DNA of 64,000 nucleotides, taken from the NCBI RefSeq assembly GCF_003388735.1, contig NZ_QUBQ01000001.1, positions 2,418,001 to 2,482,000 of the forward strand. The letters run 5' to 3'. Position 1 is the stretch's first letter. Every line of letters begins with the position of its first letter. The position numbers and the translations under genes were made by a program. The notes beneath the pieces are model-generated. The model was not told the origin of the DNA. It saw nothing but the letters and a program-made list of their open reading frames with translations, and did no database searches. Of the stretch, positions 18,581 through 27,539 are shown one piece after another. Source of the stretch: Paenibacillus paeoniae (GTDB taxonomy: Bacteria; Bacillota; Bacilli; Paenibacillales; Paenibacillaceae).

Positions 18581-20470
18581 TTGAGCAATCTTCGCCATAG
18601 GGTCGATCATAGCATCGGCCAGCTTGTTGATTGGTTGATCGAAGAGCAGAAGGAGGATGGCTCTTGGCGGTTCTGCTTTGAGAACGGCATCATCATCGAT
18701 GCATACGTACTTATTCTCTTTCGGCTGCTTGAGCATGAGGATGAGCCATTCATGCGAGCGCTCCATGACCGGATTGCCGCATGTCAGCAATCCGACGGCG
18801 GCTGGCGCTTATACCGCGACGAAGAGGAAGGCAGTCTTTCCGCTTCGGTAGAAGCTTATTATGCAATGCTTCTTTCCGGTTACAGCCATGCGGATGACGA
18901 GCATATGCAGCGGGCGAAAGCCTATATTCTATCTCGCGGCGGCATAGGCATGGTCAAAAGCACGCTCACGAAGACGATACTCGCAGCGACAGGCCAGCGC
19001 GATTGGCCGCTCTCTATTTCTTCTATTCCGATGGAAGTGCTCCTTGTGCCAAGCGAGCTTCCGCTCAGTCTCTTCTCCTTCTCGGGCTACGCTCGGGTCC
19101 ATCTCGTGCCCATGCTCGTTATGGGCTCACGCAAGTTCTCGCTTCGCACCGCTCGCACGCCTGACCTGTCGCCGCTCTATGCCCATCGGGATGCGCTTGA
19201 TGATGCCTGCTTGCCCTCCCATATCGCGATGCGGACACAAATTGGGATAGGCATAGACCGATTAATCGGATCGCCTCGCTCCTTGCGCGATGCCGCTACC
19301 GACAAGGCGGAGGCCTTCATGCTGGAGCGAATAGAGGATGACGGCACGCTGTATAGCTACGCGACCAGCACCGTCTTTATGATCTTCGCCCTGCTGGCTC
19401 TAGGATACGGCAAGGAGCATCCGGTTGTACGAAGGGCATGTCAAGGGTTGTCCGATATGCGCTTTAATACCGGAGGCTACACGACAATTCAAAATTCCCC
19501 ATCTGAAATATGGGACACCGCATTGCTGACCTATGCGCTGCAGGAAGCCGGCGTATCTTCTCATGAAGCTGTCATTCGGAAGGCGGGCGCCTATCTACTG
19601 TCCAAGCAGCATACGCGCAGGGGAGATTGGAGCAAGCATAATCCCAATACGCCTCCCGGCGGCTGGGGCTTCTCGGAGACCAACACGATGAATCCCGATG
19701 TAGACGACACGACGGCCTCACTTCGGGCCATCCGTCAGCTGGCCTCTGACGATCCCGTGTACGCTGAAGCTTGGAATCGTGGCTTGCAATGGGTCACTTC
19801 TATGCAGAACAGAGATGGAGGCTGGCCGGCTTTCGAGAAGGAGACCAACAATCAGATGCTGACGTGGCTTGCCATTGAAGGGGCCAAGTCAGCAGCGATC
19901 GATCCCTCCGAGGCCGATTTGACCGGACGCACGCTGGAGTATTTGGGGCATTTTGCACCTCAGCAAACAAATGAAAAATATATGAAACGAGGCATAGAGT
20001 GGCTGATCCGCAATCAGCAGAAAAACGGGTCCTGGTACGGACGATGGGGAGTATGTTATCTGTACGGCACATGGGCTGCGCTTACCGGGCTGGTCGCAGC
20101 CGGGCTGCCCGCGAGTCACCATTCCATAAAAAATGGAGCCGAATGGCTCCTGCGCATGCAACAATCCGATGGCGGCTGGGGTGAATCGTGCCGCAGCGAC
20201 TCCAAGTCGCATTATGTTTCTATCGGCGCCAGCACGCCATCCCAGACCGCTTGGGCGCTGGATGCGCTGATCGCCATATCGCCGGAGGCGACTCCCGCGA
20301 TCCATCGCGGCATCGAGCGGCTCATCGCCTTTTTGCCGGAAAGCAACTGGACAACGGACTATCCTACTGGCTCCGGCCTGCCGGGTTACTTCTACATCCA
20401 TTACCATAGCTACCGGTACATATGGCCGTTAGTTGCACTGGCGCATTATAAGCAAAAGTTCGGATCTTAA
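18581..20470 (+). CDS. squalene-hopene / tetraprenyl-curcumene cyclase family protein
   Basis: Class II terpene cyclase making polycyclic membrane terpenoids from squalene or a C35 polyprene; expected at the inner membrane surface. 629 residues, full length. The catalytic acid motif reads DVDDTT, and QW-type repeats (QSDGGW, NRDGGW, QKNGSW, QSDGGW) are spread along the protein. TTG 18581 is used, with AGGAGG 8 bases upstream. Bacilli often have the curcumene-type SqhC enzyme; the motifs alone do not separate it from hopene synthase. No squalene or polyprenyl synthase gene is nearby. Confidence 0.9.
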   Translation: MSNLRHRVDHSIGQLVDWLIEEQKEDGSWRFCFENGIIIDAYVLILFRLLEHEDEPFMRALHDRIAACQQSDGGWRLYRDEEEGSLSASVEAYYAMLLSGYSHADDEHMQRAKAYILSRGGIGMVKSTLTKTILAATGQRDWPLSISSIPMEVLLVPSELPLSLFSFSGYARVHLVPMLVMGSRKFSLRTARTPDLSPLYAHRDALDDACLPSHIAMRTQIGIGIDRLIGSPRSLRDAATDKAEAFMLERIEDDGTLYSYATSTVFMIFALLALGYGKEHPVVRRACQGLSDMRFNTGGYTTIQNSPSEIWDTALLTYALQEAGVSSHEAVIRKAGAYLLSKQHTRRGDWSKHNPNTPPGGWGFSETNTMNPDVDDTTASLRAIRQLASDDPVYAEAWNRGLQWVTSMQNRDGGWPAFEKETNNQMLTWLAIEGAKSAAIDPSEADLTGRTLEYLGHFAPQQTNEKYMKRGIEWLIRNQQKNGSWYGRWGVCYLYGTWAALTGLVAAGLPASHHSIKNGAEWLLRMQQSDGGWGESCRSDSKSHYVSIGASTPSQTAWALDALIAISPEATPAIHRGIERLIAFLPESNWTTDYPTGSGLPGYFYIHYHSYRYIWPLVALAHYKQKFGS

Positions 20471-20472
20471 CG

Positions 20473-20868
20473 CTATTCATTGTGCGATTCCGATGCTTCA
20501 CTAGAGAACTTCTCCCGAAACATCTGGGGCAGATGCTTGATTTTATAATCAATGGTATCCAGGCTGCGCTGCATCTCCTTTAGCTGAGCCTCTACGTTAT
20601 GCCGATGACGAACCAGGATGGCCACTCCCTTCTCCAGCACCGCATCATTATCCATACAATGCTGAATAAGGGTGCGGATATCCTTAATGGGCATACCCGT
20701 ATTTTTCAGGCAGCAAAGCAGGTCGAGCCAGTCGATATCCTGTTCGTGGAATACTCTCGTACCGTTCTCACGATACACAAATGGAAGCAAACCTTCTTTG
20801 TCGTAATAACGTATCGTATGGATGGACAAATTCGTTTTTTGTGCGGCTTGCGAGATGGTATAGTTCAT
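20473..20868 (-). CDS. MerR-family transcriptional regulator
   Basis: 131 residues from ATG 20868, chosen because GGGAGG lies 6 bases before it and the protein then begins with MNYTISQAAQKTNLSIHTIRYY, the MerR helix-turn-helix. RYYDKEGLLPF is the wing start; a long coiled-coil helix follows. No metal-binding Cys pattern is seen, so it fits the redox/aldehyde-type subgroup such as AdhR. It is divergent from the aldo/keto reductase and probably activates the 19-bp-spacer promoter at 20965. Confidence 0.9.
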   Translation of the reverse strand: MNYTISQAAQKTNLSIHTIRYYDKEGLLPFVYRENGTRVFHEQDIDWLDLLCCLKNTGMPIKDIRTLIQHCMDNDAVLEKGVAILVRHRHNVEAQLKEMQRSLDTIDYKIKHLPQMFREKFSSEASESHNE

Positions 20869-20964
20869 ATCCGTCCTCCCCGTTTCATTGGTCATCGTTT
20901 TAATACTTAATTGCAACATATGCGGTTTCTTTCCCTAAATTTGAGACATCCTATTAGCAGACTG

Positions 20965-20995
20965 TTGACATAGAGTCCACTCTAGCGTTTATCGT
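20965..20995 (+). promoter_or_regulatory. MerR-type promoter with operator in an over-long spacer
   Basis: TTGACA (20965-20970) and TATCGT (20990-20995) are separated by 19 bases instead of 17. The spacer holds a perfect dyad TAGAGT-CC-ACTCTA (20971-20984). This is the hallmark of promoters that MerR proteins activate by DNA twisting. It drives the reductase at 21040. Confidence 0.85.
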
Positions 20996-21039
20996 AGATA
21001 TGTATCCTAATTATACTCAAATTCGGGAGGAATCAAGAC

Positions 21040-21960
21040 ATGAAATATATAGACATCGCCGGGACGGATCTACATGCATCCAACATTGTTATGGGCAATA
21101 TGCGCCTAAAGCAGCTATCTCTGACGGAAGCGGAGAAGCTCATACGCACGGCTATCGAGCAAGATGTCAACTTCTTCGACCATGCCGACATCTATGGCGC
21201 GGGATCCTGCGAGGAACACTTTTCCCAAGCCATCGGCATGAATGCAACCTTGCGCGAGAGTATGATCCTGCAGAGCAAATGCGGAATACGAAAAGGCTTC
21301 TTCGACTTCTCCAAGGAGCATATTATCGCTTCGACCGACGGTATTCTCAAAAGACTAAATACCGAATATCTGGACGTCTTGCTGCTGCATCGCCCTGATA
21401 CGCTCGTCGAGCCTGAAGAAGTAGCGGAAGCATTCAACGAGCTTCACGCCAGCGGCAAAGTTCGCTACTTCGGCGTATCGAATCATACGCCCATGCAGAT
21501 TGAGCTGCTGCAGAAGCATTTGTCCCACAAGCTCATTGTGAACCAAATGCAGCTTAGCGCAACGCATACGCCGATGATCGATTCCGGCATTGCCTTGAAT
21601 ATGAATATCGATCAATCGATTAATCGCGACAGCGGCGTGCTGGATTATTGTCGTCTGAACGACATTACCATCCAAGCATGGTCGCCATTCCAAAAACGGT
21701 TCTTCGATGGTCCGTTCCTGGGCGATCTGGAAAACTATCCAGAGCTGAACACGCTGATCGACAGCCTCGCAGCCAAATACGACGTATCCAGTACGGCGAT
21801 TGCCGTTGCTTGGATCACTAGACATCCGGCCAACATTCAAGTCGTGCTGGGCACCACTAACGTCGAACGCCTGAAAGACGGATGCCAAGGCTCCGACATC
21901 AAGTTGACGCGCGAGGAATGGTACGGCATCTATACAGCGGCTGGACATATCCTGCCGTAA
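21040..21960 (+). CDS. aldo/keto reductase
   Basis: NAD(P)H-dependent TIM-barrel reductase, 306 residues, YdhF-like. Catalytic tetrad residues are visible: Asp and Tyr in FFDHADIYG, Lys in LQSKCG, His in LLLHRPD. The late QVVLGTTNVERL stretch fits the cofactor-binding region. ATG 21040 follows GGGAGGAATC. A MerR-type promoter and the divergent MerR gene suggest induction by a reactive carbonyl or oxidative signal, with the enzyme detoxifying it; this is inference. Confidence 0.92.
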   Translation: MKYIDIAGTDLHASNIVMGNMRLKQLSLTEAEKLIRTAIEQDVNFFDHADIYGAGSCEEHFSQAIGMNATLRESMILQSKCGIRKGFFDFSKEHIIASTDGILKRLNTEYLDVLLLHRPDTLVEPEEVAEAFNELHASGKVRYFGVSNHTPMQIELLQKHLSHKLIVNQMQLSATHTPMIDSGIALNMNIDQSINRDSGVLDYCRLNDITIQAWSPFQKRFFDGPFLGDLENYPELNTLIDSLAAKYDVSSTAIAVAWITRHPANIQVVLGTTNVERLKDGCQGSDIKLTREEWYGIYTAAGHILP

Positions 21961-22020
21961 TCTATCAAAATTATAACCTCTACTCACACACGATCACAAG
22001 GAATACAGTTGTTGTCTACG

Positions 22021-22062
22021 CAAAACGCCCTCTTCCGCTCGATGCAGAAGAGGGCGTTTTTT
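22021..22062. terminator. strong terminator after the aldo/keto reductase
   Basis: Perfect 13-bp stem, AAAACGCCCTCTT with AAGAGGGCGTTTT, and a T6 tail on the plus strand. The minus strand has T4, so it may also stop the convergent Btr-like gene. Confidence 0.92.
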
Positions 22063-22177
22063 ACACAGGCAGGTGAGTGCCATCTTTTACCCCTCAACTG
22101 GAGTTTACAAGAATAGCCCTTGGCGACTTCGGATTTCGTCATGTAGTCGTGGCTCATCAAACAGTGCGGGGGGCCTG

Positions 22178-23860
22178 CTAAACACATCCAGCCAGCGTGA
22201 CCTGATCTGCCGAATGAAATCGCAAAATCGTTGGCAGGACAGACAACAGCCGATCACGTGTCACAGGATCATCGTAGTTCCAAGAACTTTCAACCATATG
22301 AACACAACCTCTCTTCACTGCATCCATCGCTTGCCAGCCTTGCGTATTCATCAGCCACTCTACGTTCTGGTTGTCGATCTCACCAAAGTCGGTCAACAGG
22401 AACAACCGATCCCCATCCAGATGGGACAGCGTATCCACCGACACCTTACGGAAGGCTTCTCCTTGCGTCATCAGCTTCATGACACAATCGGGAGGCAAAA
22501 ATCCGTTCGCATGATAAAGGGAAACAGCAAATCCCGAATTGCCCATCAAATAAAGCTGTCCTTGAAAGAGAAGCAGGACAACTGCCGTTTCATGCAACTT
22601 CTTATCGGCATGGAGGGATTCCCACATCATTCCCCAACGTTTTTCGTAGCCGGTAATCCACGCCTCGGCTTCCTCTTGCTTACCCACAAGTTCGGCAACC
22701 GAAAGCAGCCGCTCCCAAGTCTGCAAATTGTTGTCGAGTATGACGGTCGGGGCGATGGAAAGCAGCTGATTATAATACCGATTCAGCTTGCAGCTCAGCA
22801 CGATTAAATCGGGACACAAGGCTGCTATTCGCGACGGTTCGCCCAGCGTTCCGACATCCGTCACTTCCTGCAACAAGTCCCGATAGACGACCTGGCTCTT
22901 TATAATCGTCAATTCAGCGCCTACCGGCTTAATGCCCAGCGCCAATAATTCGCCAAGCATAGAACCCGTAATGACAATGCGCCGGGCTTCATAAGAAGGA
23001 TTCGTCTCGTTAGCTGGCAGAAGTTCCTCAGCAGCGCTTCGACTAATGTTGGCATACATCCTTGGAGGAAGGCCGACGTATTGAGTAAAACGTTTGCTGA
23101 AATAGTATTCGTCACTAAAGCCGACCTGTCTGGCAATGACTCGGAGCGGCTGCTCGAACTCGTCAAGAAGCTTCATCGCTTTTTCGATTCTCAGACTATT
23201 TACATATTCCAAAGGCTTTTTTCCCATATACAATTGAAACGCAGCACTATACTTCGCACGTTCCATTCCAGCCATGTTGGCTAGTCGATTGACGGATATA
23301 TTCTCGGTGTAGTGTTCAGCAAGGTAACGGATGGTCATGCGAATGTTGTCTGTCTCTCTGAAGACCGATCGTCCAACCGACTGCTCATACTGTTCCAGCA
23401 GCAGGCAGATCCATTCTTGCAATGCGATTGCTTGGCGCATTCGCCAGGAACTTCCTTGCTGCGTCTGCGTCGATTGAAGTCGCTGGATCGCATCAAGCAA
23501 GAGGGTGGTATCCGTTACTGTAATGGGTCTAGTATAGGGCCAACCCTCATCTACGACAGCCAGCGGTTCTTCCTCCCCCCAGCCCCACACATCAAAGGAA
23601 ATCCGATGACATTGAACTTCCTCCGCAGACCCTATCAATTCAATCTCGCAGCCAGGCGGAAGCAACAAACATAATCCAGAATCAATCTGCCGTTCAGTAT
23701 TGGATATTCGATACCTTCCCGAGCTGGCAAAGAAAACGATAATATGATGCCGACTGGTCCGATAAAGCAGACGGTCTTCTCTGCGGCATACGAGCAAGCT
23801 TACATCGTCAAGGACAAAGCACATCGCTTTATCCTGAATATTGTGGGAATCTGTTGACAT
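22178..23860 (-). CDS. Btr-like AraC regulator fused to a siderophore-binding domain
   Basis: 560 residues. An N-terminal cupin-like region (about 1-150) precedes the AraC double helix-turn-helix (about 170-272, ISVNRLANMAGMERAKYS and VIARQVGFSDEYYFSKRF), followed by a cytoplasmic FecB-like binding domain (about 290-555). The architecture matches Bacillus Btr, which activates siderophore uptake genes when it binds its ferric siderophore. A Fur box lies directly upstream (23878). Targets are probably the siderophore lipoprotein gene upstream and perhaps the 2.9-5.9 kb operon; this is inference. Confidence 0.9.
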   Translation of the reverse strand: MSTDSHNIQDKAMCFVLDDVSLLVCRREDRLLYRTSRHHIIVFFASSGRYRISNTERQIDSGLCLLLPPGCEIELIGSAEEVQCHRISFDVWGWGEEEPLAVVDEGWPYTRPITVTDTTLLLDAIQRLQSTQTQQGSSWRMRQAIALQEWICLLLEQYEQSVGRSVFRETDNIRMTIRYLAEHYTENISVNRLANMAGMERAKYSAAFQLYMGKKPLEYVNSLRIEKAMKLLDEFEQPLRVIARQVGFSDEYYFSKRFTQYVGLPPRMYANISRSAAEELLPANETNPSYEARRIVITGSMLGELLALGIKPVGAELTIIKSQVVYRDLLQEVTDVGTLGEPSRIAALCPDLIVLSCKLNRYYNQLLSIAPTVILDNNLQTWERLLSVAELVGKQEEAEAWITGYEKRWGMMWESLHADKKLHETAVVLLLFQGQLYLMGNSGFAVSLYHANGFLPPDCVMKLMTQGEAFRKVSVDTLSHLDGDRLFLLTDFGEIDNQNVEWLMNTQGWQAMDAVKRGCVHMVESSWNYDDPVTRDRLLSVLPTILRFHSADQVTLAGCV

Positions 23861-23877
23861 AAACCAACCGCCTTAAG

Positions 23878-23892
23878 TGAGAATCATTATCA
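23878..23892 (-). promoter_or_regulatory. Fur box upstream of the Btr-like gene
   Basis: TGAGAATCATTATCA differs from the TGATAATNATTATCA consensus at one position and begins 18 bases before the regulator start codon. Confidence 0.82.
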
Positions 23893-23900
23893 TCATTGTA

Positions 23901-23946
23901 AATAAAAAAGACAAACGATTCAACTATTACGTTGAGATCGTTTGTC
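23901..23946 (-). terminator. terminator of the second siderophore lipoprotein gene
   Basis: Stem GACAAACGATTCAAC with GTTGAGATCGTTTGTC (one bulged G) and a T-run reading on the minus strand. It separates the lipoprotein gene from the Btr-like gene, so each is its own unit. Confidence 0.85.
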
Positions 23947-23958
23947 AGGAAGGTTGTA

Positions 23959-24921
23959 CTATTTCCCTAGCCATTTAGGCAGCTCATCCAGAATTCGTTC
24001 CATCGTAATGGGGTCGCTGGCATTCCAGCTAATGTCGGCGACCGTAACGCGACCCTCTTTGACAGCCGGAATCGTATTCCAAATCGGACTTTCCATCAGT
24101 TCCTTCGCAGCCTTCTCATCTTCGGTTCCTGGCAAACTCAATAGGAAAATGTAATCTCCGGCATAATCAGGCAGTACTTCCTCGGAGATTTCCATGAAAT
24201 ATTCATTCTTGTCGATGAGCTCCTGTACCTTCGCCGTCGGGCGGAAGCCTCGCGGTTCATACAAGAACAGCGTTATACTGTAGCTGCCCATGACGTAATA
24301 TCGACCTGCCAGTCTAAGATAAACGGTTGCCGTCTCCCCTTCTTTTAAATCGAGCCTGTCCCACATCTTCTGAGATTTGCTCTCGTAACGAGTAATCCAA
24401 TCCTCTGCCGATTGCTTGACACCGAGAATGTCGGCAATTTCTCGAATACGTTCGTAAGTGCCAGCACCTCGATTATACAGGGCGGTCGGAGCGATTTTAC
24501 TCATCTTCTCGTAAACCTCGATATCTGCAGCATCGTTATCGAACGTTTGCAGAATAAGATCCGGCTCCAACGAAATAATTTTCTCCAGGTTATGCGGGTA
24601 CCCGATATCTTCAATACCGTCGAGTTCACTCTTGTAGACAAAAGGTTCGCCGAGAACATCATTGCCGATCGGCTTGACGCCAAGCGCAAGCATATCGCCG
24701 GGATTGTCGCTAATCATAATCACCCTCTGTGGACGGACGGGAATGACTGCCTCACGACCGCTAAAATCCTTATATAGGCGCGTCTCATTCTCAACTGCAG
24801 CAGATGACGAGTGCGGCGATTGCGATGTAGGAAGCTTTGAATCAGAGCCGCAAGCGGACAAAATACTTCCGATAATGAGCAGAAGACTTAAAAGCAGCAA
24901 ACGGTACTTCATGTTGAACAT
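23959..24921 (-). CDS. second ferric-siderophore substrate-binding lipoprotein
   Basis: 320 residues. Lipoprotein signal with lipobox ILSAC (Cys about 24), then a FecB-like two-lobe domain (PQRVIMISDNPGDMLALGVKPIG, seen in parts; LEKIISLEPDLIL). ATG 24921 follows GAGAGAGGT. There is no permease or ATPase next to it, so it probably feeds permeases elsewhere, possibly those at 3876-5893. A Fur box lies 28 bases upstream of the start. Confidence 0.92.
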   Translation of the reverse strand: MFNMKYRLLLLSLLLIIGSILSACGSDSKLPTSQSPHSSSAAVENETRLYKDFSGREAVIPVRPQRVIMISDNPGDMLALGVKPIGNDVLGEPFVYKSELDGIEDIGYPHNLEKIISLEPDLILQTFDNDAADIEVYEKMSKIAPTALYNRGAGTYERIREIADILGVKQSAEDWITRYESKSQKMWDRLDLKEGETATVYLRLAGRYYVMGSYSITLFLYEPRGFRPTAKVQELIDKNEYFMEISEEVLPDYAGDYIFLLSLPGTEDEKAAKELMESPIWNTIPAVKEGRVTVADISWNASDPITMERILDELPKWLGK

Positions 24922-24949
24922 GTGATTGACCTCTCTCTTGAATAGTTTT

Positions 24950-24964
24950 TGAGAACTATTATCA
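24950..24964 (-). promoter_or_regulatory. Fur box upstream of the second siderophore lipoprotein
   Basis: TGAGAACTATTATCA is a near-consensus 7-1-7 Fur box, 28 bases before the start codon. Confidence 0.8.
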
Positions 24965-25020
24965 ATATAAGATCAACCTTATTATAAAACAATAGAGAAA
25001 ACATTAGCGAAGCTTTGTAC

Positions 25021-25056
25021 AAAAAAGCTGACCCCTGTTGTGAACAGGAATCAGCT
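25021..25056 (-). terminator. terminator of the Ugp-like operon
   Basis: Imperfect 14-bp stem (AGCTGACCCCTGTT with AACAGGAATCAGCT) followed by a T6 run on the minus strand, about 75 bases after the binding-protein stop. Confidence 0.8.
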
Positions 25057-25132
25057 TGTAGTCTAGTTTTTATACAATGTCTACTACATGAGAGCTTATC
25101 CTCGATGAGGAAGAGGATGCTTGTTACAGAGA

Positions 25133-26536
25133 TTACTTTAAGGTTTTATTGTAGGTTCCGATTTTGTCGGAGATGGCTTTGGCTGCGTCATCCAGCGCTT
25201 TTTGCGGGTCCTTGACACCCGTCAGCGCCTCTTCGATCGCGCCTTCTACGATTTGCCTTGCTTCAGGGAACACGCCCATAACTGCGCCTGTCGATGCGGT
25301 GCTTGGCTTGGAGTTATGCAGCTGATCCACCGCTGTCTGGAACTGCGGATACTTCGCCAAATTGTCGGCGACAAGCTTCTCGTCATACGCTTTTTTCGTA
25401 ATCGGGAAGTAGCCCGTGTTGACATGCCAGTACGCTTGAGTAGCCGGCTGCCCCAAATATTTAATAAACTCCCATGCCGCCTTCTGCTCTTCTTCAGGTT
25501 TGTTGTTCAGAACCCATAGGCTCGCTCCTCCAACAATTACGCCGCCGTCCTTCGCACCGGCAGCCTTCGGCAAATAACCCGTTCCAACTTCAAATTTGCC
25601 CTCAGCTGCGTCTACAATTCCGCGCAGCGATGCTGTAGAATCAAGCGTCATAGCCACTTGTCCAGCGAGAAATGCCTTTTTGGTATCCGCTGTAGAACGA
25701 CCCAGATTAAGCGCTGCTTTGCTGTCGATAAGGTCCTTCCACCAAGCCAGCGTCGCTGCTCCGGTCTCGTTGTTCAACTGCGATTCTGTTGCAGCTGCAG
25801 TACGTCCGTTGCCATTATTCACATAATCCGCGCCTTGGTTCGCGAAGAACTGCTCCATGAACCAGCCATAGATGGCAAACGAAGCGCCTGCTTGTCCATC
25901 CTTCGTCAGCTTGGCTGCCGCTTCCTTCACCTCTTCGAAGGTTGCCGGTGCCTTATCCGGGTCAAGACCCGCTGCTTTAAACAAGTCCTTGTTGTAATAA
26001 AGAATCGGGTTGGAGGTATTGAATGGCATGGAGTGAAGCTTGCCGTCAAACGTATAGTAATTTGTAATATTCTCTTCCAGTTGGGACAGATCATAGCCTT
26101 CCGCATCCACGAACGTCTGAATTGGAGTGATCGCCTTGGAGTCGATCATGAATCTGGAGCCGATCTCGTATACTTGAATCAACGACGGCCCGGACTTAGA
26201 GTCCATGGAAGCTTTCATTTTGTTCAAGCTTTCGTCGTATGTACCTTGAAATACTTCTTCAACTACGATACCACTTTGCGATTGATTGAAATCCACTACC
26301 AGTTGCTTTACAGCTTCGCCGAGTTCCCCACCCATGGAATGCCACCATGTTACTTTAATCGGGTTGGCTGGCGATGGTTGCGATGATTGAGTCGCAGGGG
26401 GGGTATTGCCCTTTTCATTGCCCGACTGGTTCGACTGCTTCCCATTGCTTCCTGCATTGCTGCCACCGCATGCCGTCAGTACCATCAGCACAACGGACAT
26501 CAGGATAGCGAATCCTACTCGTAATGATCTCTTCAT
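25133..26536 (-). CDS. UgpB-like ABC transporter substrate-binding lipoprotein
   Basis: Extracytoplasmic solute-binding protein, family 1, 467 residues from ATG 26536 (after GAGGGAGAG; an upstream GTG is unlikely). Lipobox VLTAC near residue 23. Stretches shared with UgpB include HSMPFNTSNPILYYNKDLF, GGASLWV and TGYFPITKKAYD. Glycerol-3-phosphate or a glycerophosphodiester is therefore a candidate substrate, though sugar-binding relatives are close. It is third in the operon, 172 bases after the permease stop. No ATPase gene is present; a shared MsmX/UgpC-type ATPase is likely. Confidence 0.82.
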   Translation of the reverse strand: MKRSLRVGFAILMSVVLMVLTACGGSNAGSNGKQSNQSGNEKGNTPPATQSSQPSPANPIKVTWWHSMGGELGEAVKQLVVDFNQSQSGIVVEEVFQGTYDESLNKMKASMDSKSGPSLIQVYEIGSRFMIDSKAITPIQTFVDAEGYDLSQLEENITNYYTFDGKLHSMPFNTSNPILYYNKDLFKAAGLDPDKAPATFEEVKEAAAKLTKDGQAGASFAIYGWFMEQFFANQGADYVNNGNGRTAAATESQLNNETGAATLAWWKDLIDSKAALNLGRSTADTKKAFLAGQVAMTLDSTASLRGIVDAAEGKFEVGTGYLPKAAGAKDGGVIVGGASLWVLNNKPEEEQKAAWEFIKYLGQPATQAYWHVNTGYFPITKKAYDEKLVADNLAKYPQFQTAVDQLHNSKPSTASTGAVMGVFPEARQIVEGAIEEALTGVKDPQKALDDAAKAISDKIGTYNKTLK

Positions 26537-26708
26537 GAATCTCTCCCTCTCTGTCACTTCGTAGATTGATCGACCGACAAGCTTACGATAGATAAGCCCA
26601 TCGATCTTCTATGGAAACACCCGCAAGCGGATGACGCCAACACCTTTGGCAATCCCAATTCCGATCATATTTCCAGCTTGGTTATATCCCTGTCACTCAT
26701 ACCGGAAA

Positions 26709-27539
26709 CTAACCTTTTACCGCCCCTGCCGTTATGCCTCTCACCAACTGCTTCAACCCAAGCACAAGCAATAGGAGAGACGGAAGCAAGACGACAGCTA
26801 CACCTGCAAGGACGTTGTTCCAGGACACCATCTCTTCAAATTGAAGCATGCTGATCCCGATCTGCACCGTTCGCATACCGTCGCTGTTCGTAATGAGAAG
26901 CGGCCACAAATACATGTTCCATGATTGGAGAAATACATATACAGACAACGATGCAAGGGCTGGACGCGACAGCGGCAGCACAATCGTCAAATAATGGCGG
27001 ACATGGCCGGCTCCATCTATTTTTGCGGCTTCGAACAGCTCGCGCGGCAGCTGCAAGAAAAACTGTCTGAGCAGAAACACGCCGAACGCGGAAGCCAGAA
27101 ACGGAACGGTCAATCCTTGATACGAATCGATCCAATCCCATGACTTCACCGTCAAATAATTGGGGATAATCGTCACTTCCCATGGGATCATCATGGTGGT
27201 CAGAAACAAGGTGAACCAAAACTTTTTGCCAGGAAACGCTACATAAACGAAAGCATACGCCGCCATTGAAGCAATGCATACCTGGCCGATCATAATCGTC
27301 GTGGCGATCATAAAGCTGTTGCCGATAAAGGTTCCAATCGGGATCAGGCTGAATACTTTCTCCAAATTACCGAAGTAGACTTGATCCGGCCAGAGCACTG
27401 GCGGATATTGACTGGATTGCTCCGGTGTCAGCAGCGCTTGCAGCACGGTATATAATATCGGGAAGATCACCGCAACAGCGAGCAAGGCCAGGGCAGCGTA
27501 TAAGGCCGTGCGTTGCAACAAAACAACCGGATTTCTCAT
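26709..27539 (-). CDS. ABC transporter permease, UgpE/MalG type
   Basis: 276 residues, about 6 membrane helices. The EAA loop EAAKIDGAGHVRHYLTIVLP contacts the ATPase. It pairs with the permease upstream; its start overlaps that stop by 4 bases. Ends WKD-type binding-protein-dependent transport signature with a short basic tail. Substrate as for the linked binding protein. Confidence 0.9.
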   Translation of the reverse strand: MRNPVVLLQRTALYAALALLAVAVIFPILYTVLQALLTPEQSSQYPPVLWPDQVYFGNLEKVFSLIPIGTFIGNSFMIATTIMIGQVCIASMAAYAFVYVAFPGKKFWFTLFLTTMMIPWEVTIIPNYLTVKSWDWIDSYQGLTVPFLASAFGVFLLRQFFLQLPRELFEAAKIDGAGHVRHYLTIVLPLSRPALASLSVYVFLQSWNMYLWPLLITNSDGMRTVQIGISMLQFEEMVSWNNVLAGVAVVLLPSLLLLVLGLKQLVRGITAGAVKG

